A DNA stretch of 64,000 bases from Methylophilales bacterium MBRSF5 (GTDB taxonomy: Bacteria; Pseudomonadota; Gammaproteobacteria; Burkholderiales; Methylophilaceae). Positions 25,980 through 34,962 of the stretch are shown piece after piece. Where the stretch lies: assembly GCA_001044335.1 (NCBI GenBank), contig CP011001.1, forward strand, positions 1,288,815 through 1,352,814, read 5' to 3'. The notes under the pieces are model-generated. The model saw nothing but the letters and a program-made list of their open reading frames with translations. It made no database searches and had not been told where the DNA came from. The position numbers and the translations under genes were made by a program. Every line of letters starts with the position of its first letter. Position 1 is the first letter of the stretch.

Positions 25980-26968
25980 TGTATGTTGGAAAAGTTGATG
26001 GTGTTGAATTTGAAATAAAGCCAAGTCAAACTATCCTTGAGGCGGCAATATCTTCTGGAATATCGTTACCTTATGGATGTCGAAGTGGGTCATGTGGATC
26101 ATGCAAGGCAACAATTATCGAAGGCGAGGTGTTTCATGAAGACATCATGCCAGGAGTACTCACTGACCAAGATAAGAGTGAGCAGAACTTTTTATTATGT
26201 AAAACTTATGCGACGAGTGATGTCACAATATCAAGCCTAGTTGAAAAAAAACCTGATGAATTTCCAAAAAAAATAACTCCTGTCAGGGTCGAAAAATTAA
26301 ACTTGCTAAATCATGATGTTATGCAGATTCTATTAAAGCTGCCTGCAGGTGAAAATTTACAATTCAAAGCAGGACAATACTTAGAATTTATTTTAAAAGA
26401 TGGAGCACGAAGAGCCTTTTCAATGGCCAATGCACCGAGCGATGATTTGATTGAGTTGCATGTTCGTTTAATTGAAGGGGGTACATTTACCAACTATGTC
26501 TTTAATGAGATGAAAGAAAAAAGTATCCATCGCATTGAGGCGCCCATAGGAAACTTTTACCTCAGAGAATCAGATCGTCCAATGATTTTTGTTGCCGGTG
26601 GAACTGGTTTTGCCCCAATAAAATCAATCATTAATGATTTCCATCGAGCTGGGGAGGAAAGAAAAATATATCTATACCGAGGCTTCAAGACTCATAAAGA
26701 TTTATATCAAGATGAGGTCGTTGAGAATTGGAAAAAAAATATTAATAATTTTGAGGCCATTAATATATATTCTGAAGAAGTCGTAAATGGACAAGAAAAA
26801 AGTTTAGTACATAAAAAAGTAATCAAAGATCTAGGCCAATTAGATTCATTTGACGTATATTGTTGTGGTGCACCTGGAATGATAGAGGTGGCATACAAAG
26901 AATTTGTCGAAGCCGGTTTAAATCCAAATAGCTTCTTCTCAGATGCATTTACCTTTGCGCCGAAATAA
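25979..26968 (+). CDS. 2Fe-2S / FAD NAD(P)H reductase (CDP-glucoseen reductase-like)
   Basis: An electron-transfer flavoprotein (329 aa). The N-terminal plant-type ferredoxin domain has the four Cys in GCRSGSCGSCKA and LLCKTY. It is followed by an FAD-binding barrel with RAFSMANAP and an NAD(P)-binding domain with FVAGGTGFAPIKSII and YCCGAPGMIE. Betaproteobacteria carry a conserved gene of this type annotated as CDP-6-deoxy-delta-3,4-glucoseen reductase. The true electron partner is unknown; no deoxysugar pathway is nearby. It converges with hemD, leaving 2 bases between the stops. Confidence 0.88.
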   Translation: MYVGKVDGVEFEIKPSQTILEAAISSGISLPYGCRSGSCGSCKATIIEGEVFHEDIMPGVLTDQDKSEQNFLLCKTYATSDVTISSLVEKKPDEFPKKITPVRVEKLNLLNHDVMQILLKLPAGENLQFKAGQYLEFILKDGARRAFSMANAPSDDLIELHVRLIEGGTFTNYVFNEMKEKSIHRIEAPIGNFYLRESDRPMIFVAGGTGFAPIKSIINDFHRAGEERKIYLYRGFKTHKDLYQDEVVENWKKNINNFEAINIYSEEVVNGQEKSLVHKKVIKDLGQLDSFDVYCCGAPGMIEVAYKEFVEAGLNPNSFFSDAFTFAPK

Positions 26969-26970
26969 TC

Positions 26971-27714
26971 CTAATTAATGCATAAAGATTGTAATTTTTC
27001 AGGATCCAAAGTGGGCGTGATTTTTATATCACACTCAAATACTGATAACTCTTTTGCTATATTTTCATGATTCACTATGAAGTGGATATGATCAAAGTGA
27101 ATTTGATCTGGATTTTCAAATAACCCAAGCTGATCAATAAAATGTTGTGCTATTTGTGAGCTTGTAATCAAGATATACAAAGTTTCCTTTTGTGAACAAT
27201 TTGCAATTATATTGAAATCTATCAATTTAAAGATTCTCTGATAACACTCTAGGTAGGCTATATTGGCTTGTTTTTTTTCTAACTCATTTTTTAATAGTTC
27301 TTTACCGCCAACGCCTCTCACAATCAATATTGACTCATCTGTTACATTTTGTATTTCTGGTAACTCAAGGAGTGTTTTTGAGTCAAATTGGTCAATTGGG
27401 GAAAAAATATTCTTATTTAAAAAAGATAATTCTTTTTTTGTGGTTGGACCAATTGCAAATACTTGTACATTATCAGAAAATTTTATTGAGTGATGTTCTG
27501 AAATTATTTTGAAGCATTGTGCCGCATTTGAACTGATAAAAATTATTTTTTTGAATAAGTGCATGTCATCAATAATTTTTTTAATTTCAGGTGTTGAAAA
27601 TATAGGCTCAATTTCAATAAAAGGATAATCAATGACGTTCAGAGAACTGCCCTTAAAAAAATTTATGATGGATTGATTTTGTAAGCTAGAACGAGTTGCA
27701 ATTAGATTAGCCAT
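26971..27714 (-). CDS. hemD: Uroporphyrinogen-III synthase
   Basis: Cyclises hydroxymethylbilane to uroporphyrinogen III in heme synthesis. The family is poorly conserved; here N-terminal MANLIATRSSLQ, FISSNAAQCF near 70 and FAIGPTTKKEL near 95 fit. The call is secured by its position just after hemC. I use ATG 27714, which overlaps the hemC end by 8 bases. The protein (247 aa) is of normal length. Confidence 0.9.
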   Translation of the reverse strand: MANLIATRSSLQNQSIINFFKGSSLNVIDYPFIEIEPIFSTPEIKKIIDDMHLFKKIIFISSNAAQCFKIISEHHSIKFSDNVQVFAIGPTTKKELSFLNKNIFSPIDQFDSKTLLELPEIQNVTDESILIVRGVGGKELLKNELEKKQANIAYLECYQRIFKLIDFNIIANCSQKETLYILITSSQIAQHFIDQLGLFENPDQIHFDHIHFIVNHENIAKELSVFECDIKITPTLDPEKLQSLCIN

Positions 27715-28630
27715 GCCCAAGTCCAAGAATATTTTTGGCACCCTGAACAATCAGTGACTGAGCTACATTATTGGCAAGTGAAAGATGCTCTGAGCATGGT
27801 CCAGTATCAGTAGCACGAATCATTTTAATTCCATCCGGCGAGGATACAAAGGCTTGAATGGTGAGTAAATTATTTTTTATGGATGCGTGGGCTCCCATTG
27901 GCACTGTGCAGCTTCCTGCGAGGGTTTTACTGATCTTCCTTTCAGCCTCGACTTGAGTCTGTGTTTGTTCGTCATTTAAAAAATCTAAAAATTCTTTTAT
28001 CTCAGACTTATTTTTAAGGATTTCAATGCCAAGCGCTCCTTGACCTACTGATGGGATGTATTGTTTCACATCAAGTGTGCTTTTAATTCTATTTTCTAGG
28101 TTAAGCCTGATCAGACCTGCAGAGGCAAGGATAATGGCGTCATATATTCCAGAATCTAGTTTTTTCAGTCTAGTTTGTAAATTTCCACGAAGACTTTCAA
28201 TAATCAAATCAGGCCTTGTATGTTTAATCAGGCTCTGGCGCCTTAAGCTTGAGGTCCCTACAACAGCATCTTGTGGAAGGTCATCTAGTGAAGCATATTT
28301 ATTACTGATAAAAGCGTCGCTGGGATTTTCTCTTTGAGAGATTGCACATATTTCAAATGGTTCTGGCAGGTCCATCGGAACATCTTTCATCGAATGAACT
28401 GCTAAATCTGCATCATTATTTAATAAGGCATGTTCCAGCTCTTTGATGAATAAACCCTTGCCGCCAATCTCAGCAAGAGGTTGGTCCAAAATAATATCGC
28501 CTTGAGTTTTAAAACTTAGCACGCTGACTTCTGTGTCGGGATATTTTTCTCTAATTCGATCAGCAATATAGTTGGCTTGCCACATTGCCAATTGGCTTTC
28601 ACGAGATGCGATACGGATCATTTTTTTCAT
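27707..28630 (-). CDS. hemC: Hydroxymethylbilane synthase (porphobilinogen deaminase)
   Basis: Polymerises four porphobilinogens into hydroxymethylbilane (307 aa). Standard blocks are RIASRESQLAMWQA at the start, VHSMKDVPMDLP near 80, GTSSLRRQ near 128 and GQGALGIEI near 192. The dipyrromethane-cofactor Cys is in LAGSCTVPMGAHA near 240. A second Met three codons in is an alternative start. It is divergent from argH across a 67-base gap that must contain both promoters. Confidence 0.96.
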   Translation of the reverse strand: MKKMIRIASRESQLAMWQANYIADRIREKYPDTEVSVLSFKTQGDIILDQPLAEIGGKGLFIKELEHALLNNDADLAVHSMKDVPMDLPEPFEICAISQRENPSDAFISNKYASLDDLPQDAVVGTSSLRRQSLIKHTRPDLIIESLRGNLQTRLKKLDSGIYDAIILASAGLIRLNLENRIKSTLDVKQYIPSVGQGALGIEILKNKSEIKEFLDFLNDEQTQTQVEAERKISKTLAGSCTVPMGAHASIKNNLLTIQAFVSSPDGIKMIRATDTGPCSEHLSLANNVAQSLIVQGAKNILGLGHG

Positions 28631-28697
28631 GCTGAAATTCTAGCATAGGGCTTGCTTATTAGTGATGTATAAAAGGCTTTGATATATACTTACGACT

Positions 28698-30092
28698 ATG
28701 AAAGAACAAAATAAAAAATGGTCTGGCAGGTTTGATGAACCGGTGGATAAATTAGTACAGATTTTTACGGCATCTGTTGATTTCGACCAAAGATTGGCGC
28801 TCTATGATATTCAGGGTTCATTAGCTCATGCAGAAATGTTAAAAAAACAAAAAATTATCTCTGCAACTGATTTTAAAAAAATTGATCAGGGGCTAAAAAA
28901 AATTAGTGAGCAAATAATGCTGGGAAAATTTAAATGGAGTGTGTCTGATGAAGATGTTCATTTAAATATTGAAAAAAAATTAACGCAATTAATTGGTGAT
29001 GCCGGGAAAAAGCTCCACACGGGTAGATCTAGAAATGATCAAATTGCGACAGACTTGAGACTCTTTTTAAGAGACATCACAGATGAAGTTATTTTAAAGA
29101 TAACAAAATTACAAAAAAATATTGTCAGTTTGGCTAAAAAAAATATTAATTCTTACATGCCTGGCCTAACTCACTTACAAATTGCTCAGCCAATTAGTTT
29201 TGCCCATCATATGATGGCTTATTATGAGATGTTGGACAGAGATAAGAATAGATTTTTTGATGGAAGAAAAAGAATAAATCAGTTGCCTTTGGGTTCAGCT
29301 GCTTTGGCAGGAACCACTTATCCAATTGATAGAAAATTTGTCGCTAAAAAATTGAAATTTGAAGGTATTTCGATGAATTCGTTGGATGCCGTTTCTGACA
29401 GAGACTTTGCAATTGAATTTTGTTTTAATGCTGTAATGATGATGACCCACTTATCTAGACTCTCTGAAGAATTAATTATGTGGATGAGCCCATTCTTTAA
29501 TTTTATCGATATTGCAGATAAGTTTTGTACTGGATCCAGCATCATGCCGCAAAAAAAGAATCCTGACGTACCAGAGCTTATTAGAGGAAAGGTTGCGAGA
29601 GTGAATGGAAATCTTCTGAGTTTATTGACACTAATGAAGTCTCAACCTTTAGCCTACAATAAAGATAATCAAGAAGATAAGGAGCCTGTCTTTGATTCGG
29701 TGGATACTGTAATTGGTAGTCTCGAAATATATGCTGATTTAGTTAGGCACATTACAGTGAATAAAAAGCAAATGTTACATTATGCTGAAGAAGGTTTTTC
29801 AACAGCAACCGATCTTGCAGACTACTTAGTTAAAAAAGGAGTGCCATTCAGGACCTCACACGAAAGCGTTGCAAATTTAGTGAATCATGCGGTGAAAAAT
29901 GATTTGTCACTTCACGAAATTGAATTAGCTGATCTGAAAAAATTTAGCAGCGTGATTCAAAAGGATGTTTATGATTTTTTAACTGTTGAAGGGTCAGTTG
30001 CAGCGAGGTCACACATTGGTGGAACCAGTCCAAAACAAGTTACCAAAGCTATTAGCTTGGCAGAAATTCAGTTAAAGAAAAAGTTGAGATAA
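28698..30092 (+). CDS. argH: Argininosuccinate lyase
   Basis: Last step of arginine synthesis: splits argininosuccinate into arginine and fumarate (464 aa). Motifs include [12 protein letters not shown] at the N-terminus, [17 protein letters not shown] near 105, the TGLTHLQ-type [11 protein letters not shown] near 155 and the fumarase/aspartase-superfamily signature [15 protein letters not shown] near 278. Its 3' end overlaps the opposing gene by 21 bases. argC lies elsewhere in the window. Confidence 0.97.
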   Translation: MKEQNKKWSGRFDEPVDKLVQIFTASVDFDQRLALYDIQGSLAHAEMLKKQKIISATDFKKIDQGLKKISEQIMLGKFKWSVSDEDVHLNIEKKLTQLIGDAGKKLHTGRSRNDQIATDLRLFLRDITDEVILKITKLQKNIVSLAKKNINSYMPGLTHLQIAQPISFAHHMMAYYEMLDRDKNRFFDGRKRINQLPLGSAALAGTTYPIDRKFVAKKLKFEGISMNSLDAVSDRDFAIEFCFNAVMMMTHLSRLSEELIMWMSPFFNFIDIADKFCTGSSIMPQKKNPDVPELIRGKVARVNGNLLSLLTLMKSQPLAYNKDNQEDKEPVFDSVDTVIGSLEIYADLVRHITVNKKQMLHYAEEGFSTATDLADYLVKKGVPFRTSHESVANLVNHAVKNDLSLHEIELADLKKFSSVIQKDVYDFLTVEGSVAARSHIGGTSPKQVTKAISLAEIQLKKKLR

Positions 30093-30476
30093 GTCGTATC
30101 CAGCTCCCTTGGCCTGCTCCACAATTTCATTACCCGACATCTTATCTCGATTCGCTAGAGCCCATAGTGTGCATGAACGGGTGCCTGTTCGACAATAGGC
30201 AAAAATAGGGCCATTCTCTTTTTCTAAAAATATTTCGTTAAATTCGTCGACTGCCTGTTGAGTGAACTGACCAGGAAAAATAGGAATAAAAGAATAGTTT
30301 AGACCAACAGATTCAGCGGCGCTTTTGATAATCTCTTGAGGAGTTTGGTCGGCTGATTCATTGTCAGGCCGATTACAAATAATAGTATTGAATCCCGCAT
30401 CCTTAATGATCTTTAAATCATCAACATTAATTTGTTCAGAGACGCTTATTTCCTCATTAATCTTATTTATTTTCAT
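30072..30476 (-). CDS. DUF442 / TIGR01244 family sulfurtransferase-phosphatase-like protein
   Basis: A 134-residue protein of the beta-lactamase-hydrolase-like domain family, which has a tyrosine-phosphatase fold. The loop [16 protein letters not shown] (near residues 92-107) is the C-x5-R active site. [14 protein letters not shown] near 27 is a second family motif. Members are linked to sulfide metabolism when fused to a persulfide dioxygenase domain; here it stands alone. Substrate unknown. Confidence 0.85.
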   Translation of the reverse strand: MKINKINEEISVSEQINVDDLKIIKDAGFNTIICNRPDNESADQTPQEIIKSAAESVGLNYSFIPIFPGQFTQQAVDEFNEIFLEKENGPIFAYCRTGTRSCTLWALANRDKMSGNEIVEQAKGAGYDLSQLFL

Positions 30477-30492
30477 AATAATATTCCTTATC

Positions 30493-31638
30493 TTAGACTA
30501 AATTATGCAGTATTTCATTTAAAAACAACACACCCTTTGCAGTCGGTTTGAGTATCTCATGATCTTCATATAATAAATCTTGTTGAAATGATGGATGGAG
30601 TTTTGATTTGATGTCATCAAGTGATAAGCCTGTTCTTTCAGAATATGTTTCTTTAGTAAAGCCATGTGTCAGGCGAAGTGCATTCATTAAAAACTCAAAG
30701 GGCAGTTCATGTTGAGGAATTAAAGTTTTATTAGAGAAGAAGTTCTGTTTGTCCACCTCTGTAATGTATTGTTTTGGATTTTTAGTATTATCCATTCTAA
30801 AAATTTCATTCTCATGCGTAAGTTTTGAATGTGCGCCTGCTCCTATTCCTAAGTAGTCGCCAAATGTCCAATAATTTAAATTGTGTCTGCATTGATGATC
30901 GGGTTGAGCAAAAGCTGAGGTCTCATAGTGATCAAAATGTGAATTTTTTAATTCTGTTAACACAAGGCTTAACATTTCATAAGCATCATCATCCGAAGGA
31001 ATTTCTGGTTTGGATTTAAAGAACCTGGTTTGAGGTTCAATCGTGAGATGATAAAAACTAAGATGACTTGGATCAAATGATAAGGCAGTATTAATATCTT
31101 CTTTTAATTCAGCTAGGCTTTGATTGGGTAAGCCAAACATCAAATCAAGATTAAAATTCTTAAAATATTTTTTTACGACTTCAATGGCTTGTTTTGCTTC
31201 CGAGGATGAGTGAATTCTTTCTAGGGACTGAAGGTGGTTGTCATTAAAGCTTTGTATACCGAGGGATACTCGATTGATACCTAAATCGGCATAGGATTGA
31301 AAATATTTAATGTCAATTGTTCCCGGATTTGCCTCGAGTGTAATTTCAGTTTCTGATAAGTTAAAGTTTTTGTGGATGGCATTAATAAATTTTTCATATA
31401 GTTTGGGTGAAATAAGACTGGGGGTGCCTCCACCAAAAAAAATAGATGTAATGATTCGTTCTTTGATTAGATCTTGGTAAAAATTAAATTCTTCAATCAG
31501 GGTATCAACATATTCTTCCTCTAATGATCTCACCTTTTCTTGAGATGCCTCATGCGAATTAAAATCACAATAGGGACATTTATGAATACACCATGGAAGA
31601 TGCACATATACACCAACAGACTGTGGTGTGGTTATCAT
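30493..31638 (-). CDS. hemW: HemW, radical SAM heme chaperone
   Basis: A 381-residue radical SAM protein, formerly called oxygen-independent coproporphyrinogen oxidase-like, now seen as a heme chaperone. The cluster motif is CIHKCPYCDFNSHE (CxxxCxxC) near residue 17. FFGGGTPSLI, EANPGTI and NRVSLGIQSF follow in the normal order. The C-terminal HemN-like domain ends normally. It overlaps the start of the upstream 73-residue gene's stop by 4 bases and continues the rph-rdgB string. Confidence 0.94.
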   Translation of the reverse strand: MITTPQSVGVYVHLPWCIHKCPYCDFNSHEASQEKVRSLEEEYVDTLIEEFNFYQDLIKERIITSIFFGGGTPSLISPKLYEKFINAIHKNFNLSETEITLEANPGTIDIKYFQSYADLGINRVSLGIQSFNDNHLQSLERIHSSSEAKQAIEVVKKYFKNFNLDLMFGLPNQSLAELKEDINTALSFDPSHLSFYHLTIEPQTRFFKSKPEIPSDDDAYEMLSLVLTELKNSHFDHYETSAFAQPDHQCRHNLNYWTFGDYLGIGAGAHSKLTHENEIFRMDNTKNPKQYITEVDKQNFFSNKTLIPQHELPFEFLMNALRLTHGFTKETYSERTGLSLDDIKSKLHPSFQQDLLYEDHEILKPTAKGVLFLNEILHNLV

Positions 31639-31856
31639 TTTTTATTTTTGTAAGGATTATTGAGTTGATTAACTATATCGTGGAAAACATCTCTTATTTG
31701 TTGGTCAGATACCTCCATAATCACGCCATCTTCGAAAGCATCCTGCATGAGCTGGTTAATCTCATCAAGATTCTCTTTCATGACTTTAATTTTTTCAGTA
31801 CAGGAAACGGTTGTTCCATCATCACGCTTCCACACAGGCCATTTATTTTTGCTCAT
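31635..31856 (-). CDS. Small conserved protein between rdgB and hemW
   Basis: A 73-residue soluble protein starting MSKNKWPVWKRDDGTTVSCTEKIKVM, largely helical (KENLDEINQLMQDAFEDGVI) with an acidic middle and a basic tail. Such a gene at this spot is, to my recollection, conserved in related betaproteobacteria, but has no known function. It overlaps both neighbours (14 bases with rdgB, 4 with hemW), so it is surely translated as part of the operon. Confidence 0.75.
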   Translation of the reverse strand: MSKNKWPVWKRDDGTTVSCTEKIKVMKENLDEINQLMQDAFEDGVIMEVSDQQIRDVFHDIVNQLNNPYKNKK

Positions 31857-32442
31857 ATTTTATTGTAAGTTTCAGTTTTAATTGTTGCAAGGCTTGGCCT
31901 CGGTGACTGAGTTTATTTTTTAATTGAGGATCTAGTTCTGCTGCGGTATTTTCTGTCATAAAATCTTCAAAAATTGGGTCGTATCCAAAACCATTAGACC
32001 CTCTTGGCTGTTCAACAATTTTTCCTTTCCAAATTCCTTCACAGATGATGGGCTGAGGGTCATCTGGCGTTGTTACAAAAACAATGGAGCAATAATAGTG
32101 TGCATTTCTGTTTTTTACTCCCTTTAAATCATGAAGAAGTTTTAATAAATTTTCATCATCTGTGGCGTTTTCGTGTGCAAATCTTGCAGATCTAACACCA
32201 GGGTTAAAATCAAGATGATCAACACAAATGCCAGAGTCATCAGCAATCGCAGGTAAATTAGTTTTTTTAGATGCATATCTCGCTTTGGCTAGAGCATTTT
32301 CAACGAAAGTCTGATACGGTTCATCTGCTTCACCGATATTAAAAAAAGATTGGGGCATGATTTCCAAATTAATATCCGCGAGCAAATGCTGCATCTCATT
32401 TATTTTTTTTTGATTATTTGAGGCAAGGACAACTTTTGTCAT
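31843..32442 (-). CDS. rdgB: RdgB/HAM1 family dITP/XTP pyrophosphatase
   Basis: House-cleaning nucleotidase that removes dITP and XTP to protect DNA. The 199-residue protein starts MTKVVLASNNQKKINEM. LPAIADDSGICVD near 67 has the metal-binding Asp residues, PGVRSARFA follows, and GSNGFGYDPIF near 150 is the substrate loop. ATG 32442 is chosen; the upstream extension is not family-like. It follows rph by 1 base. Confidence 0.95.
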   Translation of the reverse strand: MTKVVLASNNQKKINEMQHLLADINLEIMPQSFFNIGEADEPYQTFVENALAKARYASKKTNLPAIADDSGICVDHLDFNPGVRSARFAHENATDDENLLKLLHDLKGVKNRNAHYYCSIVFVTTPDDPQPIICEGIWKGKIVEQPRGSNGFGYDPIFEDFMTENTAAELDPQLKNKLSHRGQALQQLKLKLTIKYEQK

Positions 32443-32443
32443 A

Positions 32444-33148
32444 TTATTTGTGTGTAATTTGAAAAATAGATTGAATCGCATCAGAGCTCAAAGTTAAAAT
32501 TTCATTCAACTCATCTTGGCTGAATGGATTTCCTTCAGCTGTCCCCTGAATTTCTATGAACTGTTTATCCTCTGTCATTACAATGTTCATATCCGTCTCA
32601 CAGTTACTGTCCTCATCATAATCTAAGTCAACGAGCACCTTTGATTCCACAATTCCTGCTGAGATGGCTGCAATTTTTTTTATGATAGGTGACTCTGATA
32701 TTAACTTAGCTTTTAACATGTATTCAACTGCATCTTCAATTGCACATGCAGCTCCAGTGATAGATGCGGTTCGGGTACCTCCATCAGCTTGGAGAACATC
32801 ACAATCAACTTGTAATGTATTTTCCCCAATCTTAGTTAAATCAATCATGGCCCTTAAACTTCTTCCGATGAGCCTCTGTATTTCTTGAGTTCGTCCAGAT
32901 TGTTTTCCTCTGGCCGCCTCTCTTTGCATGCGTGATGAGGTTGATCGAGGTAACATGCCATACTCAGCTGTTAGCCAACCCTGGCCTTGACCTTTAAGGA
33001 AAGAAGGCACCCCTTCAATGACACTGACGTTACACAAAACATGAGTTTGTCCACATTTGATCAATACTGAGCCTTCTGCATGACATGTATAATTCCTAGT
33101 GATTTCGATTGGGCGATGCTGACTATTAGTTCGGTTGTTTGATCTCAT
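32444..33148 (-). CDS. rph: Ribonuclease PH
   Basis: Phosphorolytic 3'-5' exoribonuclease (234 aa) that trims tRNA 3' ends. Motifs are the N-terminal [30 protein letters not shown] near 77, RQSGRT-like [19 protein letters not shown] near 101 and [18 protein letters not shown] near 132, the phosphate-binding and catalytic core. It heads the rph-rdgB-hemW string and is divergent from yicC. Confidence 0.96.
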   Translation of the reverse strand: MRSNNRTNSQHRPIEITRNYTCHAEGSVLIKCGQTHVLCNVSVIEGVPSFLKGQGQGWLTAEYGMLPRSTSSRMQREAARGKQSGRTQEIQRLIGRSLRAMIDLTKIGENTLQVDCDVLQADGGTRTASITGAACAIEDAVEYMLKAKLISESPIIKKIAAISAGIVESKVLVDLDYDEDSNCETDMNIVMTEDKQFIEIQGTAEGNPFSQDELNEILTLSSDAIQSIFQITHK

Positions 33149-33240
33149 AAGTTACCTAAATTAATTTATTATGTTTTAAGATTATAAAGATAAAATGAGG
33201 AAAAAATTTTCATTAATTTGTCAAAGTAGAGAAAATTCAT

Positions 33241-34101
33241 ATGATTAATAGCATGACCGGATACGCTAATGGCTCCTTTAAACTTGATTCAAGTGTAAGT
33301 TTGTCTGTTGAAATACGTGCATTGAATAATAGATATTTGGATTTGAATATTCGCCTAGATGATGACCTTAAATATTTAGAAGCAAAAATTAAATCCTTGC
33401 TCAGTGACACAATTAAACGAGGTAAGGTCGAATGTCGCATTTCTAAGTCTTTAAATCAACAAAGTAAATCAAGTTATTCTGATGATCAAATCAAAGATGC
33501 CTTAAAGATTATGAAAAGAGTGGCACACTTAACAAAACAGGAGTTTTCAGCTACGCCACATGAAATCATCAACTTTATCAATTCGAATCAAAAACCAAAA
33601 AATATTAACATTAATGAAAAAGCTCTACTTACAGCTTTAAGTAATGTTTTAAAAAATTTTAATAAAGATCGGGCCAGAGAAGGCAAAAATTTATCCAGCA
33701 TTTTGAAGCAAAATGTAAATGCTATTATTGCACATGTTAAAAATGTCAGAAAATTTTATAAAGATGATGCAAAAGAGCATCAACAAAAATTAATAAAAAA
33801 ATTAAGTGATATTAATAGCGAGATTGACCAACAACGACTTCAACAAGAAGTAGTTTATTTTTTACAAAAATCAGATATTGAAGAAGAGTTAAGCAGAATC
33901 TTGTCTCACAATAAAGAAATTGTTGATTTACTTAAGAGTAAAGATCCTGTTGGGAAAAAACTTGATTTCATGATGCAAGAGTTAAATCGTGAAGCAAACA
34001 CATTAGGATCCAAATCAATATCAACAAGAATTTCATCACTTGCAGTAGACATTAAAGTTTTAATTGAGCAGATGCGAGAACAAATACAGAATATAGAATG
34101 A
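33241..34101 (+). CDS. YicC family endoribonuclease
   Basis: A 286-residue protein of the YicC/YloC family, recently shown to be a clamp-like RNase in other bacteria. It begins MINSMTGYANGSF and has VEIRALNNRYLDLNIRL near 28. The C-terminal DUF1732 part has DPVGKKLDFMMQELNREANTLGSKS near 240, the strongest family signature. It is the first gene of yicC-gmk-rpoZ-spoT and overlaps gmk by 4 bases. Confidence 0.93.
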   Translation: MINSMTGYANGSFKLDSSVSLSVEIRALNNRYLDLNIRLDDDLKYLEAKIKSLLSDTIKRGKVECRISKSLNQQSKSSYSDDQIKDALKIMKRVAHLTKQEFSATPHEIINFINSNQKPKNININEKALLTALSNVLKNFNKDRAREGKNLSSILKQNVNAIIAHVKNVRKFYKDDAKEHQQKLIKKLSDINSEIDQQRLQQEVVYFLQKSDIEEELSRILSHNKEIVDLLKSKDPVGKKLDFMMQELNREANTLGSKSISTRISSLAVDIKVLIEQMREQIQNIE

Positions 34102-34658
34102 CAAACTTAAATAAAAATAAATTATTTATCATCAGCGCCGCCTCTGGTGCTGGTAAAACGACAATTGTCAAAGAATTATTAAAAAAGTGTCCTAATTTAA
34201 AAGTTTCTGTCTCCCATACAACTAGAAAACCAAGGCCATCCGAAGTGAATGGCAAGGATTATTTTTTTACTGAAATAACAGAGTTTGAAAAGATGATTGA
34301 AGAGGGGTTATTTCTTGAATACGCTCATTGCCATGGAAATTTTTACGGAACCTCAAAAAAATCTGTTCATTCATTACTAGAAAATGGTAATGATGTAATT
34401 TTAGAGATTGACTGGCAGGGTGCGCAAAGTATTAAAAAGATGTTTCCAGAAGCTGTCAGCATTTTTATTATGCCGCCAAGTTTAGAAATTTTAAAAGAGC
34501 GATTAATTGAAAGAAATCAGGATTCATTAGAGGTGATAGAAACACGAATGCAATCTGCAGAGGAGGAAATCTCTCATGCCAATGAATTTGACTATGTTAC
34601 AATTAATGAAGAATTAACACATACCGTAAGTGAACTAATGAAATTATTTACAGCATAA
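34098..34658 (+). CDS. gmk: Guanylate kinase
   Basis: Phosphorylates GMP to GDP (186 aa). The P-loop [13 protein letters not shown] begins near residue 12. [22 protein letters not shown], the GMP-binding block, follows near 38, and [14 protein letters not shown] near 98. It is at the short end for the family: the C-terminal helix after [12 protein letters not shown] is brief. The neighbour rpoZ lies 19 bases on, with a good ribosome site. Confidence 0.96.
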   Translation: MTNLNKNKLFIISAASGAGKTTIVKELLKKCPNLKVSVSHTTRKPRPSEVNGKDYFFTEITEFEKMIEEGLFLEYAHCHGNFYGTSKKSVHSLLENGNDVILEIDWQGAQSIKKMFPEAVSIFIMPPSLEILKERLIERNQDSLEVIETRMQSAEEEISHANEFDYVTINEELTHTVSELMKLFTA

Positions 34659-34677
34659 TTTATATAGAAGGATAAGT

Positions 34678-34944
34678 ATGGCAAGAATTACCGTTGATGA
34701 TTGTTTAAAAAAAATACCAAATCGATTTCAATTAACACTAATTGCATCTATCAGAGCTCGTCAATTGGCTAATGGTGCTGAATCAATGATTGACAATGTG
34801 AATGAAGATAAACCTTCGGTTTTAGCATTAAGAGAGATTGCTGCAGGAGCCATTGGATTAGAATTGTTGACAGGAAATCAACCATCTTCTAAAGATGAGA
34901 GCCAAGTCACAGACGAACCTGAGGAGCAGTCAGCCCCACTCTAA
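34678..34944 (+). CDS. rpoZ: RNA polymerase omega subunit
   Basis: The 88-residue omega subunit helps assembly of RNA polymerase and forms part of one ppGpp binding site. It starts [30 protein letters not shown], the conserved core that wraps the beta' C-terminus; [13 protein letters not shown] follows. The acidic tail is variable. It sits between gmk and spoT as in most proteobacteria. Confidence 0.96.
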   Translation: MARITVDDCLKKIPNRFQLTLIASIRARQLANGAESMIDNVNEDKPSVLALREIAAGAIGLELLTGNQPSSKDESQVTDEPEEQSAPL

Positions 34945-34962
34945 ACCTACTGGAGAATAATT